Shown: positions 1-7,412 of the stretch, piece after piece
Layout: every line of letters begins with the position of its first letter
How positions within the stretch are numbered: position 1 is the first letter of the stretch
Assembly (NCBI RefSeq): GCF_012849215.1
Contig: NZ_CP051682.1
Location: 4,650,001 to 4,714,000 of the forward strand
DNA: 64,000 bases
Direction: 5' to 3'
Origin: Mucilaginibacter robiniae
GTDB taxonomy: Bacteria; Bacteroidota; Bacteroidia; Sphingobacteriales; Sphingobacteriaceae
Notes under the pieces: model-generated
The model's input: only the letters and a program-made list of their open reading frames with translations
What the model was told of the DNA's origin: nothing
The model's database searches: none
Position numbers and translations under genes: made by a program

Positions 1-282
1 CTTTGCATCTAATAAAGTATGATGATGCTCTGGCCATCTTTTATCACGAACTAATACATTTTTCAAGGTCAATGACACATTGGGAAATCCTTGAAAAAAG
101 GAAGGTTGCATGTCGCCAATGGTAATGGTGCCATTTAGATTTTTGTTTAGCTCCTGGTTAACTAATGCCAGTACTTTCTTTTTATTAAACGTAATATATA
201 AAGTAAGCGAAAGGGTAATCAAAACAATTACACCAACTAGTACAGCTAATATTTTAAGAATAGTTTTTAACCATTTAGGCAT
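1..282 (-). CDS. AsmA-like membrane-anchored protein, N-terminal fragment
   Basis: Reading the minus strand from an ATG at 282 gives 94 open codons that run off the window. Residues 1-30 are a short basic start (MPKWLK) followed by one hydrophobic segment, and the next stretch (NKNLNGTITIGDMQPSFF, then FPNVSLTLKNV) is typical of the N-terminus of AsmA/DUF748-like proteins of Bacteroidota. Family members are large inner-membrane-anchored periplasmic proteins linked to outer-membrane biogenesis or lipid transport. Most of the gene lies outside the window, so only the N-terminal domain can be judged. The plus-strand open frame over the same bases is a shadow of this gene. Confidence 0.75.
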   Translation of the reverse strand, partial: MPKWLKTILKILAVLVGVIVLITLSLTLYITFNKKKVLALVNQELNKNLNGTITIGDMQPSFFQGFPNVSLTLKNVLVRDKRWPEHHHTLLDAK

Positions 283-473
283 AAGGAGTATTTTATGGGT
301 AAATAGTTTAAAGTAGAAATTTGTTTTGTTAGCAACGTAACGATTTGATTTTATAGATTGCTTATAATTAAGTATTTAAGCCATGTATATTGAATTATTG
401 GAAAATAAATTTACCTAAAGTAAATAATAGACCAATTATAATACTTACCTTGCATACTTATTAATAAAATATA

Positions 474-668
474 ATGCAAAAAGAAGGAACAGTAAAGTTT
501 TTCAATACCGAAAAAGGTTTTGGATTCATCTCTCAGAGTGATAACAGAAGTGATATTTTTGTACACTCTACTGGCCTCATCGACCAAATTCGTGAAAACG
601 ATAAAGTACAGTTTGATGTAGAAGAAGGCAGAAAAGGCCTTAACGCGGTAAATGTAAAAGTAATTTAA
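474..668 (+). CDS. Cold-shock domain protein (CspA family)
   Basis: This 64-residue protein is a complete single cold-shock domain: it opens QKEGTVKFFNTEKGFGFI (RNP1-like KGFGFI) and continues with DIFVHSTGL (RNP2-like) and a C-terminal EGRKGLNAVNVKVI strand. Such proteins bind single-stranded RNA or DNA and act as RNA chaperones in the cytoplasm. The start is the first ATG and the length is normal for the family. It is followed by a strong terminator at 691-725 and then by a small basic protein. A second cold-shock gene with a similar sequence lies at 35722-35919, so the genome has at least two paralogues. Confidence 0.95.
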   Translation: MQKEGTVKFFNTEKGFGFISQSDNRSDIFVHSTGLIDQIRENDKVQFDVEEGRKGLNAVNVKVI

Positions 669-690
669 TTAGTACTATAAAATTAATCGT

Positions 691-725
691 AAAGCACCTG
701 CCTGTATAAGGCAGGTGCTTTTTGT
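691..725 (+). terminator. Rho-independent terminator after the cold-shock gene
   Basis: A 12-bp perfect stem, AAAGCACCTGCC paired with GGCAGGTGCTTT around a short loop, is followed by a T-rich stretch (TTTGTTT). It sits about 20 bases after the cold-shock stop codon and separates it from the small basic protein at 760. Confidence 0.85.
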
Positions 726-759
726 TTCTATAAATTTTGTTAACCTGAAAATTTATAAT

Positions 760-954
760 ATGGCGAAATCACAAGCAACATACATGAAGAAACAGCTTGA
801 AAAAAACAAGCAAAAGAAGAAAGAAGATAAAGCACAACGAAAACAGGAACGTAAGCAAAACTCATCCGGTGGCGATCTGGAAAATATGATTGCGTATGTA
901 AATGAGTTTGGTGAAATCAGTTCAACACCGCCTGATACTACAAATACCAATTAG
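760..954 (+). CDS. Small highly basic protein, cold-shock-extension-like
   Basis: From the ATG at 760 this encodes 64 residues beginning MAKSQATYMKKQ. The first half is almost all Lys, Gln, Glu and Arg (charged helix, likely nucleic-acid binding); the second half (ENMIAYVNEFGEISSTPPD) is a short conserved-looking tail. From memory, longer cold-shock proteins of Bacteroidota carry this same kind of segment fused in front of their cold-shock domain, so this looks like a stand-alone version of that extension. An upstream frame-matched ATG at 715 lies inside the preceding terminator and is unlikely to be used. The gene has its own terminator at 972-1003. Function is not established; an RNA-related role is an inference. 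Confidence 0.8.
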   Translation: MAKSQATYMKKQLEKNKQKKKEDKAQRKQERKQNSSGGDLENMIAYVNEFGEISSTPPDTTNTN

Positions 955-971
955 GGTAAAAAATAATCAAT

Positions 972-1003
972 AAAAAGCTGCTTCGTTAAAAGCAGCTTTT
1001 TGT
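972..1003 (+). terminator. Rho-independent terminator after the small basic protein
   Basis: AAAAAGCTGCTT pairs with AAGCAGCTTTTT across a 4-6 base loop and ends in a T run, 17 bases after the stop codon at 954. Confidence 0.8.
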
Positions 1004-1061
1004 ATTTCCGGATATATTTCTGTCAATTTCAGATATAATAGGCAAGGTAAATTCCTTTATT

Positions 1062-1069
1062 TACTTTTG
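1062..1069 (+). promoter_or_regulatory. Bacteroidota -7 promoter element (TACTTTTG)
   Basis: TACTTTTG is an exact match to the TAnnTTTG -7 consensus of Bacteroidota sigma-ABfr promoters and ends 33 bases before the ATG at 1103. A good -33 TTG was not obvious at the usual spacing. The TTG start that would lengthen the next protein by 12 residues lies inside this box, which argues for the ATG at 1103. Confidence 0.6.
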
Positions 1070-1102
1070 ACTATTCTCCAAAAGCATCAAGCAACTTCTG
1101 GC

Positions 1103-2008
1103 ATGAAATTTGATCAACATACGCCTTTAGATATATTTCTGAACATGCTCTTTGAGCGCTATGCAGCCAAGGTTCCGGCCGTTAAAAGAATAACTAGCGC
1201 CTTAATAGAAAATGGTGTAGTAAACTCGCAGCAGGAAATTGTAAATGACCATATTGCTTTCCGTACTTTGGGCGTACCTAACTTAGGTATTGCATCATTT
1301 GAAAAGATATTCCTGCATCATGGCTATCAAAAGCGTGATTACTACTATTTTGAAGGCAAAAAGCTGAATGCTTACTGGTATGCACCACCTTCACCAGTAT
1401 ATCCGCGCATTTTTATTAGCGAATTAATTGTTGATACCCTTTCAGAAGCTGCACAGCAAATTATACATCAGTACACGAAAGGTACTCACACTGATCCGGT
1501 AGATCGGCTGGATTTAGATAATGGGCAGCAAGTGGGAGAGTTCTTTCACCAAGCTCTTTGGCAATTACCCACCAAGCAGGATTATGAAACACTGCTTGCA
1601 GAAAGTGAATATGCTGCCTGGGTTATTTACAACCGTTACTATTTAAACCATTATACCATAAGCGTGCACTCTTTAAAAGAAGGCTACAATATGCTAGCCG
1701 AGTTTGATGCGTTTGTAGAAAGCTTAGGCATTAAGCTGAATAATGCTGGCGGCATCATGAAAGTAAGCGAAGACGGATTGTTGCGCCAAAGCAGCACTGT
1801 AGCCGAAATGCAGAATGCCACCTTTGCCGATGGCGAAACCATGCCGATAGCTGGCAGCTATGTAGAATTTGCAGAAAGATTAGTTTTACCTGAATACCAG
1901 CATCTGCCATTAACGGATATTAAAGCGGAGCACAGAAGAGATGGGTTTGAAACCAATAACGCAGATAAAATTTTTGAAAGCACTTACACCGGCCAAACTA
2001 AAGCCTGA
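1103..2008 (+). CDS. hglS: DUF1338 / HglS-family 2-oxoadipate dioxygenase/decarboxylase
   Basis: The 301-residue protein begins MKFDQHTPLDIFLNMLFERY and belongs to the DUF1338 (YdcJ/HglS) family. Characterised HglS is a non-haem iron enzyme that turns 2-oxoadipate into D-2-hydroxyglutarate and CO2 in lysine breakdown. An H-x-x-x-R pair (NDHIAFR, H50 and R54 from this start) matches the metal-binding His and substrate-binding Arg described for the family; later NHYTISVH and AGSYVEFAERL are candidates for the other ligands. The end of the gene overlaps the next gene, a YdiJ-like D-2-hydroxyglutarate dehydrogenase, which would use its product. The start at 1103 was chosen over a TTG at 1067 because that TTG is within a promoter box. 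Confidence 0.85.
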   Translation: MKFDQHTPLDIFLNMLFERYAAKVPAVKRITSALIENGVVNSQQEIVNDHIAFRTLGVPNLGIASFEKIFLHHGYQKRDYYYFEGKKLNAYWYAPPSPVYPRIFISELIVDTLSEAAQQIIHQYTKGTHTDPVDRLDLDNGQQVGEFFHQALWQLPTKQDYETLLAESEYAAWVIYNRYYLNHYTISVHSLKEGYNMLAEFDAFVESLGIKLNNAGGIMKVSEDGLLRQSSTVAEMQNATFADGETMPIAGSYVEFAERLVLPEYQHLPLTDIKAEHRRDGFETNNADKIFESTYTGQTKA

Positions 2009-4946
2009 TGTAATAGAACAACAGTTGCAGTTGTTGGCCGAGCAATTGAAAGGTGAACTGCATACGGGTTCAACTATGCGTATTTTATACGCTACTGATG
2101 CTTCTGCTTATGCTGAAATGCCGCTGGCTGTAGCTATCCCGCGTTCAGTAGAGGATATTAAGCTGCTTATAAACTTTGCTCAAAAGGAAGGCACCTCTTT
2201 AATACCTCGAACTGCAGGTACGTCACTTGCCGGGCAGGTGGTCGGTAATGGAATCGTAGTCGATGTATCCAAACACTTTAAACAGATATTGGAACTAAAC
2301 ACTACCGAAAGATGGGTACGTGTGCAACCGGGCGTAGTCCGCGATGAGTTGAATTTATTTTTGAAGCCTAACGGCTTACTTTTTGGTCCTGAAACATCCA
2401 CTGCTAACCGCGCCATGATTGGCGGTATGGTAGGTAATAACTCGTGTGGCTCCAACTCCTTAGTTTACCGGAGCACACGCGAACATACATTAGAAATAAA
2501 AGCCATATTGAGCGATGGTTCGGAAGCAGAGTTCAAGGTACTCAGCTTTGATGATTTCATTAATAAATGTTCAGGCTCATCGTTAGAATCAGCTATCTAT
2601 CGATCTATTCGAAGCCAGTTAAGCAATTATGAAAACCAGGTAGAAATCAGAGCAAACTTTCCGAAGAAAAGTATAGAACGCCGCAATACCGGCTATGCTG
2701 TTGATGTTCTGTTAGAAACAGCACCCTTTACGGCAGGCGGTGAAGAGTTTGATTTTTGCAAGTTACTGGCCGGTTCGGAAGGCACGCTGGCTTTCATTAC
2801 CGAAATCAAATTAAACTTGATGCCTTTACCGCCCAAGGAAGCAGGTTTACTTTGTGTACATTTCAACAGTATCGATGAAGCTTTACGTGCTAATTTGATT
2901 GCGCTAAAGTATAACCCAAGTGCGAGTGAGCTAATTGACCATTACATACTGGAATGTACAAAAGACAATTTAGAACAACGGCAAAACCGCTTTTTTGTAC
3001 AGGGAGATCCGGGAGCTATTCTAGTAGTTGAATATGCCCGGCACACGCGCGAAGAGGTGATTAACATAGCCACGCAAGTAGAAAATGAAATGCGCTCAGG
3101 TGGTTTAGGTTACCACTTTCCTTTATTATTTGGTGCTGATACCAAACGGATATGGAACTTACGTAAAGCCGGACTAGGCTTACTCAGCAACTTGCCGGGG
3201 GATGATAAAGCTGTACCGGTAATTGAGGATACCGCTGTAGATGTACAGGATTTGCCAGCCTACATTCGAGATTTCAACAAGATTTTAGAAAAGCATGGCT
3301 TGTACTCAGTGCATTATGCACATGCTGGTTCGGGCGAAATACATTTACGTCCCATCATTAACTTGAAAACGGTTGAAGGTAATCAGCTATTTCGCACCAT
3401 TGCGCAGGAGATTGCTGTATTGGTTAAAAGATATAATGGTTCATTAAGTGGTGAGCATGGCGATGGCCGTTTGCGGGGCGAGTTTATTGAACAAATGATT
3501 GGTTCTAAAAACTACCAGCTGCTCAAAGAAATCAAACACACCTGGGATCCGAAACATATTTTTAACCCCGGTAAAATTGTAGATACGCCACCTATGAATA
3601 CCATGCTGCGCTATACGCCAGGCCAGCAAACACCATCATTTAAAACGGTGTTTCGGTACCCAAACCAGGATGTACTACAACATGCTGAACAGTGTAATGG
3701 TTCGGGCGATTGCCGCAAGTCGCACTTGATGGGCGGAACCATGTGCCCGTCGTACATGGCAACCCGAAATGAAAAAGATACTACCCGTGCACGAGCTAAT
3801 ATCCTACGAACGTTCCTGACCCATTCGGATAAGCTAAATCGATTTAACCATGAGGAAATTAAGGAAGTCATGGATTTATGCATCAGCTGCAAAGGCTGTA
3901 AGTCCGAATGTCCTTCCAACGTGGATATGGCAAAACTAAAAGCCGAATTCTTGCAGCAATATCAGGATGCAAATGGGGTACCGTTCCGGTCGAAGCTGAT
4001 TGCCAACTACACCAAATCTGCTCAAATAGGAGCTTGGATGCCAGGGTTGTATAATTTAGTAATGACAGGTAAAGCTACCAGTAACTTGATTAAAAGAATA
4101 GCCGGCTTTGCTCCAGAACGATCTATACCTAAGCTACATCAGTTTACCTTAAAGCGCTGGTTTGATAAACGCAAGGGTAGTAACTCCTATGCCACGGATA
4201 ATTTGAAAGCTAAAGGTAAGGTTTACTTTTTCTGTGATGAATTTACTAATTACCAGGATACTGAAATTGGTATGAAAGCTATATTGCTTCTGGAACGATT
4301 AAGTTATGAGGTCATCATTCCAGAACATTTAGAAAGTGGCAGAGCCTCGTTATCCAAAGGGTTACTACGTTCAGCTAAGAAAATTGCTCAACAAAATGTA
4401 GCTCTGCTAAGCCCAATTATTTCTGAAAGCACACCATTGATTGGTTTAGAGCCTTCTGCTATATTAACATTCAGGGATGAGTACGTAGATTTAGTAGATG
4501 ACGATCAATTGCAAGCTGCTCAGCAGTTAGCCAGACATTCTTACTTGATTGATGAGTTTTTATCACAAGAGTTCAAAAAAGGCAACATCACCAAAGCACA
4601 ATTTACGCAAGAGAAAAAGTTAATTCAGTTGCATGGGCATTGTCAGCAAAAAGCATGGTCGGCTCAGGGAGCTTCTCAGGTCATACTCTCACTGCCGGAA
4701 AATTATGAAGTACAAACTATCCCGTCTGGTTGTTGTGGCATGGCCGGTTCCTTCGGGTATGAAAAGGAGCACTATGCCATTTCTATGCAAATTGCCGAGT
4801 TGGTGCTTTTGCCCACTATTCGCGAGCAGGGTGATGATGTTATTATAGCAGCAACCGGAACCAGTTGCCGCCACCAGATTAAAGACGGAATTGGCCGGAA
4901 AGCTTTACATCCGGTTGAAGTGTTGTATGATGCTTTGATTGACTAA
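1941..4946 (+). CDS. FAD/Fe-S D-2-hydroxyglutarate dehydrogenase (YdiJ-like)
   Basis: About 1000 residues with an FAD_binding_4 domain (PRTAGTSLAGQ, GNNSCGSNS), an FAD-oxidase C-terminal domain (YAHAGSGEIHLRP, GEHGDGRLRGEF), and then an iron-sulfur half. The latter has a C-x2-C-x2-C-x3-CP ferredoxin motif (CISCKGCKSECP, about residue 646), an earlier partner motif (CNGSGDC...MCP), and a C-terminal CCG-type region (SGCCGMAGSFGYEKEH). Length and order match E. coli YdiJ, a membrane-associated D-2-hydroxyglutarate dehydrogenase that passes electrons onward. The first ATG (1941) overlaps the HglS gene by 68 bases; the true start could be a later TTG near 1973-2025. The overlap suggests translational coupling. 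D-lactate remains an alternative substrate. Confidence 0.85.
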   Translation: MGLKPITQIKFLKALTPAKLKPDVIEQQLQLLAEQLKGELHTGSTMRILYATDASAYAEMPLAVAIPRSVEDIKLLINFAQKEGTSLIPRTAGTSLAGQVVGNGIVVDVSKHFKQILELNTTERWVRVQPGVVRDELNLFLKPNGLLFGPETSTANRAMIGGMVGNNSCGSNSLVYRSTREHTLEIKAILSDGSEAEFKVLSFDDFINKCSGSSLESAIYRSIRSQLSNYENQVEIRANFPKKSIERRNTGYAVDVLLETAPFTAGGEEFDFCKLLAGSEGTLAFITEIKLNLMPLPPKEAGLLCVHFNSIDEALRANLIALKYNPSASELIDHYILECTKDNLEQRQNRFFVQGDPGAILVVEYARHTREEVINIATQVENEMRSGGLGYHFPLLFGADTKRIWNLRKAGLGLLSNLPGDDKAVPVIEDTAVDVQDLPAYIRDFNKILEKHGLYSVHYAHAGSGEIHLRPIINLKTVEGNQLFRTIAQEIAVLVKRYNGSLSGEHGDGRLRGEFIEQMIGSKNYQLLKEIKHTWDPKHIFNPGKIVDTPPMNTMLRYTPGQQTPSFKTVFRYPNQDVLQHAEQCNGSGDCRKSHLMGGTMCPSYMATRNEKDTTRARANILRTFLTHSDKLNRFNHEEIKEVMDLCISCKGCKSECPSNVDMAKLKAEFLQQYQDANGVPFRSKLIANYTKSAQIGAWMPGLYNLVMTGKATSNLIKRIAGFAPERSIPKLHQFTLKRWFDKRKGSNSYATDNLKAKGKVYFFCDEFTNYQDTEIGMKAILLLERLSYEVIIPEHLESGRASLSKGLLRSAKKIAQQNVALLSPIISESTPLIGLEPSAILTFRDEYVDLVDDDQLQAAQQLARHSYLIDEFLSQEFKKGNITKAQFTQEKKLIQLHGHCQQKAWSAQGASQVILSLPENYEVQTIPSGCCGMAGSFGYEKEHYAISMQIAELVLLPTIREQGDDVIIAATGTSCRHQIKDGIGRKALHPVEVLYDALID

Positions 4947-5028
4947 ATTGCTTTTCACCTGAAACGAAGACGCCAACAGTTCGTTACCTTTATAGTTTCC
5001 ACGTAGCTTTATACTCAGATACAATAAA

Positions 5029-6075
5029 ATGGAATTAGGAATTAGTACATTCGGAGAAGTAACGCCTGATGGGGTTGCCGGTAGAGCCGTACATGCTCAT
5101 CAGCGTGTACAAGAGTTGTTAGAAGAAGTAAAACTTGCCGATGAAGTTGGCTTGGACGTATTTGCTTTTGGCGAACACCACCGCCCTGACTTTGTGATTT
5201 CGGCTCCTGAAATTTTTATGGCTGCTGCTGCTGCTGTTACTAAAAATATTAAGCTCTCCAGCTCTGTTACTGTACTAAGTTCTACTGATCCGGTACGGAC
5301 CTTCCAAAATTTTGCCACTGTTGATTTGATTTCCGGCGGCAGAGCAGAAATGATTGCAGGACGAGGCTCATTCATCGAATCTTTTCCTTTATTCGGTTAC
5401 AATCTGGATGATTATGATGAATTGTTTACTGAAAAACTTGCCCTGTTATTACAAATTAACCAGCAGGAAGTGGTGAACTGGCAAGGTAAGTTCCGGGCAC
5501 CCATACCTAACAGAGGTATTTATCCAAGACCCTATCAGGAAGCTATACCAGTATGGTTGGGCGTAGGTGGTACACCAGCATCAGCAATCCGCACCGGTAA
5601 ACTGGGTTTGCCCATGATGATTGCCATTTTGTGTAGTTCGCCTCAGCAGTTCATATCCTTTGTAGAACTCTACCGTGAATCAGCACAAAAGGCAGGTCAT
5701 GATGTAAATCAATTACAATTGGGTATCAGTTCGCAATTCTTAGTAGCCGAAACTTCAGCCCAAGCTGTTGATGCGTTTTACCCATCTTACGAAGCCTTGA
5801 TGAATCGGGTAGGGCGCGATCGTGGATGGTCGCCCATGACACGGCATCAGTTTGAGTCGTTACGCAAATTTGGTCCGTTGGTAGTAGGCGATGTGCAATT
5901 AGCTATAGACAAGATTATGGAACAATATGAAATGTTTCATAACACCCGCTTTTTAGCCCAGCTGGTTACCGGTTTAACACCGCATAAAGATGTATTAAAA
6001 GCAATTGAATTATTGGGCACCAAAATAGCGCCAGTGGTGAGGAAAGAAACAGGTTTGTCTAAACCTACCGAATAG
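5029..6075 (+). CDS. Luciferase-like flavin-dependent oxidoreductase
   Basis: 348 residues beginning MELGISTFGEVTPDG, with the TIM-barrel pattern of the LLM class: FGEHHRPDFVISAPE near residue 47, a long alpha/beta repeat, and ISGGRAEMIAGRGSF near 100, which fits the FMN-phosphate region. Members use reduced FMN and oxygen or F420 on unknown small molecules; the subgroup present in many Bacteroidota has no assigned substrate. It stands 80 bases after the dehydrogenase in the same direction and may be separately transcribed. A specific reaction cannot be given. Confidence 0.88.
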   Translation: MELGISTFGEVTPDGVAGRAVHAHQRVQELLEEVKLADEVGLDVFAFGEHHRPDFVISAPEIFMAAAAAVTKNIKLSSSVTVLSSTDPVRTFQNFATVDLISGGRAEMIAGRGSFIESFPLFGYNLDDYDELFTEKLALLLQINQQEVVNWQGKFRAPIPNRGIYPRPYQEAIPVWLGVGGTPASAIRTGKLGLPMMIAILCSSPQQFISFVELYRESAQKAGHDVNQLQLGISSQFLVAETSAQAVDAFYPSYEALMNRVGRDRGWSPMTRHQFESLRKFGPLVVGDVQLAIDKIMEQYEMFHNTRFLAQLVTGLTPHKDVLKAIELLGTKIAPVVRKETGLSKPTE

Positions 6076-6175
6076 AAACTTCTAAGAATAATTTTCATTA
6101 TAAATTAAGTTCCGGTAAGCGAGTAATGTTGCGTATTAAGGCAATGAACAAGATGGTATACACCATCTTCATGCT

Positions 6176-7237
6176 TTAAAACTTCATATCTAAGTGCCAG
6201 TTGATCGCCAATTTCTGCGCTTCTTTTCTAGTTAATTGTATAACAGCCGGATGTTTCGGGATAGAAAAATTTGTAGCCTTCATAATACCCTCATTAAAAT
6301 GCCCCAGATTAGTGAAGTTAATAAAGTCTGAAGTTTCACTGAAGCCGAAATTGTTAGGGCGTATACTGTAAATGTCGTAAATCAGCACCCATTTGTTTTG
6401 GCCTATTCGCTTATAAATGGTGGGTGCTTCGCATCCGCCTTTTTCTGGATCATACCATTTAGCGTCATACTTGTAGCCTGTATTTACAGAATCAGATATG
6501 GCTTGCTTAATACCGGCAGTACCATCATGTGAGCAGTAAAACATATGGTATTGATTACCTACTTTGGTGATATCCGCATCAATGTATGGAACGCCATTGG
6601 GGTATTCAAATAAAGATTTAGGCAAAGTTTCCATACTGGTGAAATCTTTGTTCATGTAAGTATAGTAAACCTTTTCCTTACCCGAGCCAAAACGCATGGT
6701 GAAATACAGCATTGTTTTGTTGTTATTTTCATCGTAAACCATTTCAGGAGCCTATGCGCATCCAATATCGGTTAGTTCAGGAAAAGCTCTATCTACCCTT
6801 AAAACCTTGTGTGACCAGTGAATCAAATCCTTAGATTTCATCAGCACCAATCCACGATTATTACCCCAGCCGTACGCTTTACCATCACGTTCCCACTGCG
6901 TGGTACGATACCCTTGTTTTTGGGCGTAAATGTGCAAATCAGTAAGCGCCAGATAAAACATCCCATCGGGTGAACGATAGATGTATGGATCTCTTATACC
7001 TTTTTGTTCGGCAATTGTGTCGCCAGCAATAATGGGCTTACCATTGTTTACATCAGTAAAACTGTTACCGTCTGCGCTTAAAGCCATGTATAAACCATGC
7101 GTATCATCTTTAAAGTACACCATTAAATAAGCACGCATCTTTTTTTCTGATGGTCTATTATCTTTCTTTTGTGCCAAACAGCAGATTGGTAATAGGAATA
7201 TCAAAGCTATTGCTTTCAGACAGTTAGATGTTTTCAC
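6176..7237 (-). pseudogene. GH43-family glycosidase interrupted by an in-frame TAG
   Basis: The frame from the ATG at 7237 encodes a Sec signal peptide (CLKAIALIFLLPICCLAQ) and a five-bladed propeller of GH43 type: MVYFKDD (candidate base), GIRDPYIY, GWGNNRG, then DIGCA, a TAG at 6752-6754, and APEMVYDE continuing in the same frame. Downstream are YIDADITKV (candidate pKa-modulating Asp) and GGCEAPTIY (candidate acid Glu), ending at 6176. The family normally has W-A-P-E here, so a single TGG to TAG change explains the stop. The second part has its own ATG (6742) but lacks the first blades and signal. Both halves otherwise look intact, so the mutation is recent or a sequence error. About 353 residues would be restored. 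Confidence 0.85.
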
Positions 7238-7412
7238 GATTAAAGTAGAATAAAGGTTTATAACTTAAATGGGTATAAAGTAGCTAGTGGCCAACAATAT
7301 AGCAATAAGATCAATTCGCTATGCAACTTAAAATTTTGGAAAATAGATATCATCTGCTATTACTTTCCAAAGTTTAACTCTTATTTATATCCTTATATCT
7401 CGCAAGTTTTGC

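Noticed and set aside
110..316. Plus-strand 68-residue open frame at the window start
   Set aside because: It is a shadow of the AsmA-like gene on the minus strand, which has a clear family match and a proper N-terminus.
1067..1102. TTG start lengthening the HglS-type protein
   Set aside because: It lies within the -7 box TACTTTTG, and the extra residues are not part of the conserved start.
6176..6742. Treating the second half of the GH43 gene as an independent protein
   Set aside because: It lacks the signal peptide and the first propeller blades, and is in the same frame as the upstream half, so it is part of one broken gene.
6743..6754. Frameshift as the cause of the GH43 break
   Set aside because: The reading frame is unchanged across the TAG (C-A-stop-A-P-E-M), so a substitution explains it better.
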